Shown: piece by piece, positions 53,641 to 61,416 of the stretch
Layout: every line of letters starts with the position of its first letter
Position numbering within the stretch: the first letter of the stretch is position 1
Origin: Myxococcota bacterium
GTDB lineage: Bacteria; Myxococcota_A; Bradymonadia; UBA7976; UBA1532
DNA length: 63,095 nt
Direction: 5' to 3'
Assembly: GCA_963169045.1 (NCBI GenBank)
Contig: CAUJDF010000076.1
Coordinates: 1-63,095, forward strand
Notes under the pieces: model-generated
What the model saw: the letters and a program-made list of their open reading frames with translations, nothing else
Database searches by the model: none
What the model was told of the DNA's origin: nothing
Translations under genes and position numbers: made by a program

Positions 53641-55544
53641 TGCGGAAGACACGCGCGATCCTCTCGGCGGCCTTGTTCCTCGCCGCGTGTGGCGAGGACG
53701 GCACGAAGAACGACGGAGACCTCCCCCTCGCCGACGCGGCGGCGAACGACGCGGCCGCCGACGGGGCGACGCCCGATGCCCGGACCGCCGACGCCGCGGC
53801 GGCGGACGCGCGCGCGCCCGACGCGCTGACGCCCGACGCGGCGCCGCCGCCGCACCTGACCGAGCCCCGCGCCCGGATCTACGCCGGCGACCCGATCACC
53901 GACGACGGCCAGCTCACCGAGGTCACGCTCCCCGAAACGAACAACCCGGAGGGCCGCCTCACCAACGCCTGGGCCAACGTCCACAACTGCATCAACGAGC
54001 CGGGCGGGCTGACCGCGACGCCCGACCTCGGCGGCCTGCGGATCACCGTCTCGCTGTGCCACGAGGTGCAGACGGCGCGGCCCGACGCCGACGGCCACTA
54101 CCTGAGCATCGCCCCGCCCGCCGACGACGCCGATCCCAATGACCGCTTCGCGGAAGTGATGATGTACTTCCACGTGAACCGCGTGCACGACTTCTTCAAG
54201 GGCACGTTCGGCTTCACGGGGCGCGACGACTCGCTCTACTCGCTCGTGAACGTGCAGTTCAAGACGGAGCCGCGCCTGCCCATCCCCGGCCTCGACATCG
54301 GCCCCGACGGCTGGATCGCGTTCCCGAACGCCGCGTACTTCCCCGAGGAGAGTTGGAACGAGCTGGCGCAGAGCTTCGGCCTGCCGCCGCGCGAGGGCGA
54401 CTCGATCATCTTCGGGCAGGCCAGCGTCGACTTCGCGTACGACGCGCGGGTCATCTACCACGAGTACACGCACGCGGTGATCGGGACGTCGCGCCTGCAG
54501 ACGCGCGTGCTCGACGCCTACGGCCTCAACGACGACCCGCGCGCGATGAACGAGGGTCTCGCCGACTACTTCGCGGCGTCGATCGCCGGCGACGCGGTGA
54601 TCGGCCGCTACGGCCTCGGCGAGCTCGACGCGACCGCGGTGCGAGACCTGTCCGTCCCTCGCCGATGCCCCGCGGACCTCGCCGACGAGGTGCACGCCGA
54701 CGGCCGCATCATCGGTAGCGCCACCTGGGCCATCCGCGACGCGATCGGCGCCGAGGCGGCCGACCGCATCATCTTCCGCGCGCTCGAGCAGTTCGGGCCG
54801 AGCACGACGATGCCGCTCGCCGGCGAGCTCATCCTCGCCGAGGCCGCCGGCGAAGGGGCCGAGATCGAGGCGACCGTCCGCGGCATCCTCCGCGACTTCG
54901 GAGTGATCGAGTGCGAGCGCGCGCAGCGGCTCACCAACTGGCGCGCGACGCTCCTGCCGCGCGTCGTCGAAGGCACCGCCAGCGCCGGCGTCGCCGGGCT
55001 GCGCGCCTTCGTGCCCGGCTTCGCGCAGCACTACGTCGACGTGCCCGCGGGCACCGCCGCGGTGCGCCTGTCGTGGACCGTCGTCGGCGGCGGCGGGCTC
55101 GGCGGGCTCGGCGCCGTCTTCGGCGGCGGCGGCCCGGCGCAGCTCGGCGTCGCCGTCCGGCGCGGTGCGCCCGTCGGCATCGCGGTCGAGGACGGCGCCG
55201 CCGTGCTCACGCGCGACGCCGAGATCGATCCGCCCGCCACCCGGGACGACCAGGTGTATCGGCAGTCGGTGGTGCTCGGGCCCGAGTGCCTCGGCGATGC
55301 GGCGCGCCTCTACCTCATGTTCCTGAACCGCCAGGAGAACCCGGCCAACATCCTCGCGATGAAGGCCGAGCCGCTCGACGCGCTGCCGGCGGAGGATCTC
55401 GAGACGTGCGGGGCGGTCGGGCCGGACGCGGGCGTCGGGTCCGACGCCGCGCCCGCGGCCGACGCCGGCGTCGCCTCGGACGCGGGCGCCGATGCCGACG
55501 CGGCGCCCGCCGACGCCGCCCGCCCCGCCCCCGACGCGCAGTGA
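53640..55544 (+). CDS. gluzincin metalloprotease lipoprotein (M36/M4-like)
   Basis: Predicted 634-residue lipoprotein (LFLAACGED lipobox). It has an N-terminal Asp/Ala linker, then a catalytic domain with FAEVMMYFHVNRVHDFF, zinc motif HEYTH at residues 274-278 and Glu305 in NEGLADYFAAS as third ligand. After the catalytic part there is a beta domain and a final Asp/Ala-rich tail of about 40 residues. No prodomain is fused; the preceding gene supplies an FTP-like domain. It would degrade proteins at the cell surface or outside. It converges with the DHFR gene. Confidence 0.88.
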   Translation: MRKTRAILSAALFLAACGEDGTKNDGDLPLADAAANDAAADGATPDARTADAAAADARAPDALTPDAAPPPHLTEPRARIYAGDPITDDGQLTEVTLPETNNPEGRLTNAWANVHNCINEPGGLTATPDLGGLRITVSLCHEVQTARPDADGHYLSIAPPADDADPNDRFAEVMMYFHVNRVHDFFKGTFGFTGRDDSLYSLVNVQFKTEPRLPIPGLDIGPDGWIAFPNAAYFPEESWNELAQSFGLPPREGDSIIFGQASVDFAYDARVIYHEYTHAVIGTSRLQTRVLDAYGLNDDPRAMNEGLADYFAASIAGDAVIGRYGLGELDATAVRDLSVPRRCPADLADEVHADGRIIGSATWAIRDAIGAEAADRIIFRALEQFGPSTTMPLAGELILAEAAGEGAEIEATVRGILRDFGVIECERAQRLTNWRATLLPRVVEGTASAGVAGLRAFVPGFAQHYVDVPAGTAAVRLSWTVVGGGGLGGLGAVFGGGGPAQLGVAVRRGAPVGIAVEDGAAVLTRDAEIDPPATRDDQVYRQSVVLGPECLGDAARLYLMFLNRQENPANILAMKAEPLDALPAEDLETCGAVGPDAGVGSDAAPAADAGVASDAGADADAAPADAARPAPDAQ

Positions 55545-56018
55545 CTACGAGCGGCGGTCGAGCGTGACGTAGGTCGCGCCGTCGCCTTCGCGCTTCTCCG
55601 CCGCCACCCACTCCCCTTCGTCGAGCGCCGGAAAGTAGGTGTCGCCGTCGACGACGCGGTGCACGCGGGTCACGTAGATCCGCGTGGCGAGCGGGAGCGC
55701 CGCCGCGTAGAGCTGGCCGCCGCCGATGACACGCGGCTCCGGGTCGGTGGCGTACGCGAGCGCGAGCGCCGCCTCGAGCGACGGCGCGATGTCTGCGCCG
55801 GGCGCGACGTATCCTGGCGTGCGCGTCACGACGATGCTGCGGCGATCGGGCAGCGCGCGGCCGATCGACTCCCAGGTGCGGCGTCCCATCACGATGGCAT
55901 GCCCGGTGGTGACGCGGCGGAAGTGCCGCAGGTCCTCGGGCAGGTGCCACGGCAGACCGCCGTCGCGGCCGATCACTCCGTTCTCGCTGACGGCGACGAC
56001 GAGCGCGAGCGGCCTCAC
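55545..56018 (-). CDS. folA: dihydrofolate reductase
   Basis: Predicted 157-residue DHFR, reducing dihydrofolate to tetrahydrofolate with NADPH. Hallmarks: [27 protein letters not shown] at the N-terminus, [23 protein letters not shown], and [23 protein letters not shown]. Length is standard. It starts with GTG overlapping the thyA stop by 4 nt (GTGA), so it is translated together with thymidylate synthase. Confidence 0.96.
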   Translation of the reverse strand: MRPLALVVAVSENGVIGRDGGLPWHLPEDLRHFRRVTTGHAIVMGRRTWESIGRALPDRRSIVVTRTPGYVAPGADIAPSLEAALALAYATDPEPRVIGGGQLYAAALPLATRIYVTRVHRVVDGDTYFPALDEGEWVAAEKREGDGATYVTLDRRS

Positions 56019-56857
56019 ACCGCCACCGGCGCGCGGATGGCAGGGTGCGGATCGTAGCCCTCGAGCTGGAAGTGCTCGAAGCGGAAGTCCTCGAGCGCGC
56101 GCACGCCCGGGTCGAGGCGCATCACCGGCAGCGGCCGCGGCTCGCGCGCAAGCTGCAACTGCGCTTGATCCATATGGTTCCGGTACAGGTGCACGTCGCC
56201 GAAAGTGTGAACGAAGTCGCCGGGTTGCAGGTCGGTCACCTGCGCGATCATCATCGTGAGCAGCGCGTAGCTCGCGATGTTGAACGGCACGCCGAGGAAC
56301 ACATCGCCGCTGCGCTGATACAGCTGGCAGCTCAGCCGCCCGGCGTCGACGTAGAACTGGAAGAGCGTGTGGCACGGCGGCAGCGCGACCTGGTCGGCCT
56401 CGCGCGGGTTCCAGCCGGTGACGATGAGGCGGCGGCTCTCGGGATGGCGGCGGATCTGATCGACGACGCGGCGGATCTGGTCGACGCCGTCGGGATCCCA
56501 GGTGCCGTCGCTGCGCTGCGTCGCGCCGTAGTTGCGCCACTGGTGGCCGTAGATCGGCCCGAGATCGCCGGGGGCGCGGCCGAAGCGCGCGCACGCCTCC
56601 GCCGTCGCCCACTCGTCCCAGATCGAGACGCCCGCCGCCTTGAGCGACGCCACGTGCGTCTCGCCGCGCAGGAACCACAGCAGCTCGTGGATGACCGACT
56701 TGAGGTGCACGCGCTTCGTCGTCGCGAGCGGGAAGCCGGCGCCGAGGTCGAAGCGCATCTGGTGGCCGAAGACGCTGCGCGTGCCGACGCCGGTGCGGTC
56801 GTCGCGGTCGTGGCCCTCGTCGAGGATCCGGCGCAGCAGGTCGAGGTACTGCTTCAT
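56015..56857 (-). CDS. thyA: thymidylate synthase
   Basis: Predicted 280-residue ThyA, making dTMP from dUMP with methylene-tetrahydrofolate and releasing dihydrofolate for the next gene's product. Motifs: [14 protein letters not shown] at the start, [19 protein letters not shown], catalytic Cys in [32 protein letters not shown], and [17 protein letters not shown]. The ATG overlaps the M23 gene stop by ATGA. Classical ThyA, not flavin-dependent ThyX. Confidence 0.97.
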   Translation of the reverse strand: MKQYLDLLRRILDEGHDRDDRTGVGTRSVFGHQMRFDLGAGFPLATTKRVHLKSVIHELLWFLRGETHVASLKAAGVSIWDEWATAEACARFGRAPGDLGPIYGHQWRNYGATQRSDGTWDPDGVDQIRRVVDQIRRHPESRRLIVTGWNPREADQVALPPCHTLFQFYVDAGRLSCQLYQRSGDVFLGVPFNIASYALLTMMIAQVTDLQPGDFVHTFGDVHLYRNHMDQAQLQLAREPRPLPVMRLDPGVRALEDFRFEHFQLEGYDPHPAIRAPVAV

Positions 56858-57774
56858 GGGGGTCCCCAGGCGGCGTCGCAGGCGTCGGACGGCAGGCCGT
56901 CGCCCGCCGCCTGCTCGGCCCACAGCGAGTCGGGCTGGCTGGCCGGCCCGGCGAAAGGATCCCAGAGCGCGCCGTCGGGCCCGCGCACCTCGAAGTGCAG
57001 GTGCGGCGCGGTCGAGTTGCCGCTCGAGCCGACGAGGCCCAGCACGTCGCCGCAGCGCACGCGGTCGCCGACGGCCACGGTCACGCTGCCGTTCTTCAGG
57101 TGCAGGTACTCGGTCTCCCAGCCGAGCGCATGCCGGACGTGCACGCGGTTGGCGACCTTGGGGTGGCCGTCGCACGTCACGTCGAAGTCGTCGAGGCTGC
57201 CGTGGCAACGGTCATAGTGGCCGTCCTCGACGCGCACCACCTCGCCGCCGGCCGCGGCCACGATGCGCGCCGAGCCGGCGTCCATGCGGTCGAAGTCGCC
57301 GGCGAGCATGAAGTCGCTGCCCTCGTGCTGGTCGTAGCAGAACGGGAACTGCCGCCCCGCGTAGTTGCGGCACCGCCAGCGCTCGCCGCCGCTGAAGGCT
57401 TCCGAGTCGTGGTCGACGCCGAAGATCGGGCTGCGGCGGATGTACTGGCGGTCGTCGGGGTGGATGGGCATGGCGAAGCGCGGCCGGCCGGTGGGCGCCG
57501 GGGGCGCGGCGTCGGGCGCCTCACGCGGTTGCGTTCCGCAACCACTGTCGGCGTGCGGCTCCGTCCCGGAACCGCAGGGCGCCGCGTCCGGCAGCGTCGC
57601 GTCCACCGTCGGCGCCGCGTCGGCGCCCTCGCTCGCGTCGGGTCGCGGCGGCGTGGCGTCCGGCTCGTGCGGCGCCGCCGCGTCCTCGGCCCGGCCAGCG
57701 TCCGGAGACGCGGCTTCGTCGCCGCCGCAGGCCGCCACTCCCAGCGCCATCGTCACCACGAACGTCCGCACCAT
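56854..57774 (-). CDS. M23-family (LytM-type) lipoprotein peptidase
   Basis: Predicted 306-residue lipoprotein: [20 protein letters not shown] with lipobox VAAC, an Asp/Ala/Pro linker with a CGSG...GCGT motif, and an M23 domain. Zinc ligands fit His150 and Asp154 in QHEGSDF and the HLH of residues 258-260 in APHLHFEVR; the flanking [19 protein letters not shown] is typical. It would cleave peptide cross-links in peptidoglycan or activate an amidase. Five extra cysteines in the domain suggest disulfides. GGAGG lies about 7 nt before the ATG. First gene of the thyA-folA unit. Confidence 0.9.
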   Translation of the reverse strand: MVRTFVVTMALGVAACGGDEAASPDAGRAEDAAAPHEPDATPPRPDASEGADAAPTVDATLPDAAPCGSGTEPHADSGCGTQPREAPDAAPPAPTGRPRFAMPIHPDDRQYIRRSPIFGVDHDSEAFSGGERWRCRNYAGRQFPFCYDQHEGSDFMLAGDFDRMDAGSARIVAAAGGEVVRVEDGHYDRCHGSLDDFDVTCDGHPKVANRVHVRHALGWETEYLHLKNGSVTVAVGDRVRCGDVLGLVGSSGNSTAPHLHFEVRGPDGALWDPFAGPASQPDSLWAEQAAGDGLPSDACDAAWGPP

Positions 57775-57867
57775 CCACGCGCCTCCGCCCGCGCATGATA
57801 GCCGCGAGGACCGTGGAAACGCCCGCGATCCTGCGCTACGTCTACGGCCCTCTGCAGGGGGACATCG

Positions 57868-58491
57868 ATGGATCGGAAGGCGTGGGGGTGGGCGCCGGTC
57901 GGCGCGTGCGTGCTCGTCTCGGCGGCGCAGGCAGCGCCACGGCAGGCCGACGTCTCGCTGCTCGGCGGCGCGCAGCTCGGCGGCGAGATCACGCCGTCGG
58001 GCTACACGTTCGAGACGGACGCGGGGCTCATGTTGTCGGCGCAGGGCTCCGTGCCCGTCACCGAGAACATGGCGCTCGGCGGCTACATCTTCTACGCCGA
58101 CCAGCCGACGCCGAAGGAGGACATCGGCGGTGACGTCGGCAGCCGCGACTGCGACGACTGCGCGACGAGCGTCTTCAGCGTCGGCGTGTCGGCCGAGACG
58201 AACCTGGTCGAGACCGAGGTCTTCCGCCTGCGGCCGGGCCTCGTGCTCGGCTGGAACTTCTACTCGTTCAGCATCGGCGGCGACGACTTCAGCGGCAGCG
58301 GCGTGAACCTCGGCGCGGACGTCGAGGCGATCTACGACCTCGGCGAGCGCTTCGGCGTCGTGGCCGACGTCGGCTTCTACAGCACGCTCTTCGGCTCCCA
58401 CGACGGCTCCCACGAGACGCGCCACGGCGACGACGGCTTCCTGCACGTCCCCATCTTCTTCGTCGCCGTGGGACCGCAGCTCCGGCTGTAG
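57868..58491 (+). CDS. exported outer-membrane beta-barrel-like protein
   Basis: Predicted 207-residue protein with a signal peptide ending AQA and alternating strands: LLGGAQLGGEITPSGYTF, ALGGYIFYADQPTP, FSVGVSAETNLVETEVFRL, LVLGWNFYSFSIGGDDF, FGVVADVGFYSTLFG, ending FFVAVGPQLRL. This suits an 8-strand outer-membrane barrel. A Cys pair DCDDC lies in one loop. Family not identified. Confidence 0.75.
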   Translation: MDRKAWGWAPVGACVLVSAAQAAPRQADVSLLGGAQLGGEITPSGYTFETDAGLMLSAQGSVPVTENMALGGYIFYADQPTPKEDIGGDVGSRDCDDCATSVFSVGVSAETNLVETEVFRLRPGLVLGWNFYSFSIGGDDFSGSGVNLGADVEAIYDLGERFGVVADVGFYSTLFGSHDGSHETRHGDDGFLHVPIFFVAVGPQLRL

Positions 58492-58531
58492 ACGCTTGCC
58501 ATCGCGCCCGGGTCGGAGTGAACTGGGCGGC

Positions 58532-59185
58532 ATGGCCGACTCCGACTCCCGCGCCGGCGTGCGCTACGCCGACCCCCGCATCCTCGAGTGGATCGACCGC
58601 GTGCACGCGGCCCACGACGCCGGCCTCGCCGCCGCCTTCGCCGCGCCCGACCGCGAGGACATGCCCGCCATCCAGGTCGGCCCCGAGGAGGGCCGCCTGC
58701 TCACGCTGCTCATGCGCCTGACGGGCGCGCGGCGCGTCGTCGAGGTGGGCACGCTCGCCGGTTACTCCGCCATCCGCATCGCGCGCGGCCTCGCGCCCGG
58801 CGGCCACCTCTGGACGTGCGAGCTCGAGGCGAAGCATGCGGCCGTGGCGCGCGCGAACCTCGCCGGCGCCGGCGTCGCCGACCGCGTCACCGTCGTCGAG
58901 GGGCCGGCGCTCGACACGCTCGCCTCGCTCGAGACGCACGGACCGTTCGACGCCGTCTTCCTCGACGCCGACAAGGAGGGCTACCCCGAATACGGCCGCT
59001 GGGCGACGCGCCACCTGCGCACGGGCGGCCTGCTGCTCGCCGACAACGCGTACCTCTTCGGGCACCTGCTCGAGGACACGCCCGCCGCCGCGAGCATGCG
59101 CCGCTTCCACGAGGAGTCGGTGGCGCACTTCGACACCGTCTGCATCCCGACGCCGGACGGCCTGCTGCTGGGGATCAGGCGCTGA
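58532..59185 (+). CDS. class I SAM-dependent O-methyltransferase (CCoAOMT-like)
   Basis: Predicted 217-residue soluble methyltransferase. The SAM-binding motif is RRVVEVGTLAGYSAIRIARGL; later motifs are WTCELEAKHAAVARANL, FDAVFLDADKEGYPEY and GGLLLADNAYLFG, the set used by bacterial relatives of caffeoyl-CoA/catechol O-methyltransferases. The acceptor is unknown. It is followed immediately (4-nt overlap if CTG is used) by the nitronate-monooxygenase-like gene, suggesting a joint pathway. Confidence 0.9.
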   Translation: MADSDSRAGVRYADPRILEWIDRVHAAHDAGLAAAFAAPDREDMPAIQVGPEEGRLLTLLMRLTGARRVVEVGTLAGYSAIRIARGLAPGGHLWTCELEAKHAAVARANLAGAGVADRVTVVEGPALDTLASLETHGPFDAVFLDADKEGYPEYGRWATRHLRTGGLLLADNAYLFGHLLEDTPAAASMRRFHEESVAHFDTVCIPTPDGLLLGIRR

Positions 59186-60246
59186 CGCTGCCTGCTCTCG
59201 AGATCCGCGGCCGCCGCCTCGACGTCCCCGTGGTCCAGGGCGGGATGGGCGTGGGCATCTCGCGCCACCGCCTCACGGGCGCCGTCGCCGCCGCGGGCGG
59301 GATGGGCACGCTCGCCGCGCAGGGCCTCGGCGGCACGTCCACGCTGGCCTCGCGGACGGCCCGCGAGCGCGACGACCCGCACGGCGTCGACGTGCTCCGC
59401 ACCGAGGTGCGCGCCGCGCGCGACCTCGCCGGGGACCGCGGCCTCGTCGCGGTCAACGTGATGGTCGCGATCACGCACTACGGCGACCTCGTGCGCTCCG
59501 CGGTCGAGGGCGGCGCGCAGGCCATCGTCAGCGGCGCCGGCCTGCCGCTCGACCTGCCCGGGCTCGTGGGCGACGCCGACGTGGCGCTCGTCCCGATCGT
59601 CTCGTCGCCGCGCGCGCTCTTCCTCATCTGTCGTCACTGGCAGCACTTCCACGGTGGCCGGCTGCCCGACGCCGTCGTCGTCGAGGGGCCGCTCGCCGGC
59701 GGCCACCTCGGCTTCAAGCGCGAGGAGATCGACGCGCCCGAGTCGCGCCTCGAAGCGCTGCTGCCGCGCGTCGTCGAAGAGGCGCGCCGCTGGGGCGACT
59801 TCCCGGTCATCGCCGCCGGCGGCATCTGGGACCACGGCGACGCGCGGCGCATGCTCGACCTCGGCGCCGGCGCGGTGCAGCTCGGCACGCGCTTCGTCGT
59901 CACCGAGGAGTGCGACGCCGACCCCTACTACAAGTCGCTCTACCTCGGCCTGCGCGAGCAGGACATCACGCTCGTGCGCACGCCGGTCGGCCTGTGGGCG
60001 CGCGTCGTGCGCACGCCGCTCATCGAGCGCTTCGAGCGCGGCGAGTACCCCGGCTTCAAGTGCCACTACCAGTGCCTCGCCACGTGCGTCGCGCACCAGG
60101 TGCGCTACTGCATCGCCGACCACCTGCTCGACGCGGCGCGCGGCGATCCCGAGGGCTTCTTCTTCGTCGGGGCGAACGGGCACCGCTGCCGCGAGATCCT
60201 GCCGGTGGCCGAGCTGATGCGCCGGCTGGCGTCAGGTCCAGGGTGA
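59182..60246 (+). CDS. nitronate monooxygenase-like FMN protein, unusual start codon
   Basis: Predicted protein of about 354 residues. It has the FMN-barrel motifs VPVVQGGMGVGIS, AIVSGAGLPLDLPGLVG, VVVEGPLAGGHLGF (catalytic-type His), VIAAGGIWDHGDARRML and GAVQLGTRFVVTEEC. A C-terminal Cys cluster, CHYQCLATCVAHQVRYC, is also found in some FabK/YrpB-type relatives. No ATG, GTG or TTG exists between the methyltransferase frame and the first FMN motif. The likeliest start is CTG at 59182, overlapping the upstream TGA as CTGA; CTG 59188 is the alternative. It may oxidise nitronates or act as an enoyl-reductase-like flavoprotein. Confidence 0.82.
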   Translation: MTLPALEIRGRRLDVPVVQGGMGVGISRHRLTGAVAAAGGMGTLAAQGLGGTSTLASRTARERDDPHGVDVLRTEVRAARDLAGDRGLVAVNVMVAITHYGDLVRSAVEGGAQAIVSGAGLPLDLPGLVGDADVALVPIVSSPRALFLICRHWQHFHGGRLPDAVVVEGPLAGGHLGFKREEIDAPESRLEALLPRVVEEARRWGDFPVIAAGGIWDHGDARRMLDLGAGAVQLGTRFVVTEECDADPYYKSLYLGLREQDITLVRTPVGLWARVVRTPLIERFERGEYPGFKCHYQCLATCVAHQVRYCIADHLLDAARGDPEGFFFVGANGHRCREILPVAELMRRLASGPG

Positions 60247-60549
60247 GACGCGCAGGACGGCGCTGATCATTGCCGCGGCGACGACGGCCCAGGGCGTCCA
60301 GCGCCAGCCGGTGACGCGGCGCGCCGCCCAGGCCGCGAGCGGGATGAGCGCGACGATGGCGGCGGCGAGCGCAGCGACGAAGCCGAGGCCCGGCGCGGCG
60401 ATTTCGCTGCGCTGCAGCGTGGCCACGAAGAACACGCCGAGGTAGATGCCCATCGCGCCGCCGTAGGCCGCGAGCGCCATCGCCACGAGGACGACCGCGG
60501 CGTTCAGGGCCGTCCGGCCGGGATTGCGCGCCGTCGGCGCTGCGTTCAT
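60232..60549 (-). CDS. small three-helix membrane protein
   Basis: Predicted 105-residue inner-membrane protein with three hydrophobic helices (TALNAAVVLVAMALAAYGGAM, GFVAALAAAIVALIPLAAWA, TPWAVVAAAMISAVL). Its last 15 nt overlap the end of the flavoprotein gene on the other strand. It starts 4 nt after the SDR stop, so it is likely co-transcribed with that gene. No family recognised. Confidence 0.75.
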   Translation of the reverse strand: MNAAPTARNPGRTALNAAVVLVAMALAAYGGAMGIYLGVFFVATLQRSEIAAPGLGFVAALAAAIVALIPLAAWAARRVTGWRWTPWAVVAAAMISAVLRVSPWT

Positions 60550-60553
60550 CGCG

Positions 60554-61324
60554 TCATACCACGTTGTTCAGGTGCAGGCCGCCGGTCGCCTCGACCACGG
60601 CGCCGGTGACGATGCTCGCGCGTTCGGAGCACAGGAAGGTGACGACGTCGGCGACCTCGGCAGGCGCGCACAGGCGGCGCAGCGCCGTGCCGCGCGCCAG
60701 GCGGTCGCGCGCCTCGGGGTCGTCGCCGATGCGCGCGCGGAAGCGCTCCGTGTCGACGAAGCCGAGCAGCGCCACGTTGGCGGTGATGCCGAAACGCGAG
60801 TAGTCGACGGCGAGGCCGCGCGCGAGGCCCTCGAGCGCCGCCTTCGCCGTCGCGTAGAGCGTGCCGCCGGCGATGCCCATGCGGCCGGCGACGCTGCCGG
60901 TGGCGACGATGCGGCCGAAGCGCGCGAGCATCATGTCGGGCAGCGCGAGGCGGCACAGGTGCACCGCGCTGCCGACGTCGGCCGCGAGCAGCGCCGCGGC
61001 CTCGGCGGCGTCGACATTGTGCAGCTTCCTCGGCCGGAACATCGCCGCCGCCGCGAGCACGAGGATCGTCGGCGGCCCGAGCGCGGCGCGCACCTCGCGC
61101 AGCAGCGACTCGACCTGCGCCGGATCGGCGAGGTCCGCGGTGGCCGCGTGGGCGACGGCACCCGCAGCGCGCAGCGCGTCCGCGGTCGCGTCCACCTCGG
61201 CGGCGGTGCGGGCGACGACGGCGACGCGGGCGCCCTCCGCGGCGAGCCGCTCGGCGACGGCGCGTCCCACGCCGCGCCCGCCCCCGGCGACGAGCGCCAC
61301 CTTGTCTCGCAGGCCCAGTTCCAT
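60554..61324 (-). CDS. short-chain dehydrogenase/reductase (SDR)
   Basis: Predicted 256-residue classical SDR. It has nucleotide motif AGGGRGVGRAVAERL, TADLADPAQ, and the catalytic set ATGSVAGRMGIAGGTLYATAK with Ser and Tyr 13 residues apart and YxxxK. The ending VTGAVVEATGGLHL is standard. Likely acts on a 3-oxo or hydroxyl substrate with NAD(P); substrate unknown. ATG 61324 is preferred to longer forms because the family starts MELGLRDKVALV-like. Expressed with the small membrane protein. Confidence 0.92.
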   Translation of the reverse strand: MELGLRDKVALVAGGGRGVGRAVAERLAAEGARVAVVARTAAEVDATADALRAAGAVAHAATADLADPAQVESLLREVRAALGPPTILVLAAAAMFRPRKLHNVDAAEAAALLAADVGSAVHLCRLALPDMMLARFGRIVATGSVAGRMGIAGGTLYATAKAALEGLARGLAVDYSRFGITANVALLGFVDTERFRARIGDDPEARDRLARGTALRRLCAPAEVADVVTFLCSERASIVTGAVVEATGGLHLNNVV

Positions 61325-61416
61325 GCGCCCGCGAGGATACGCCCGGTGGCGCGCATTGCAGAAGCCCCGCGCAGCGTGCGATGCAGCGATCTGCGGATCG
61401 ACGGGGGGAGGCACAC

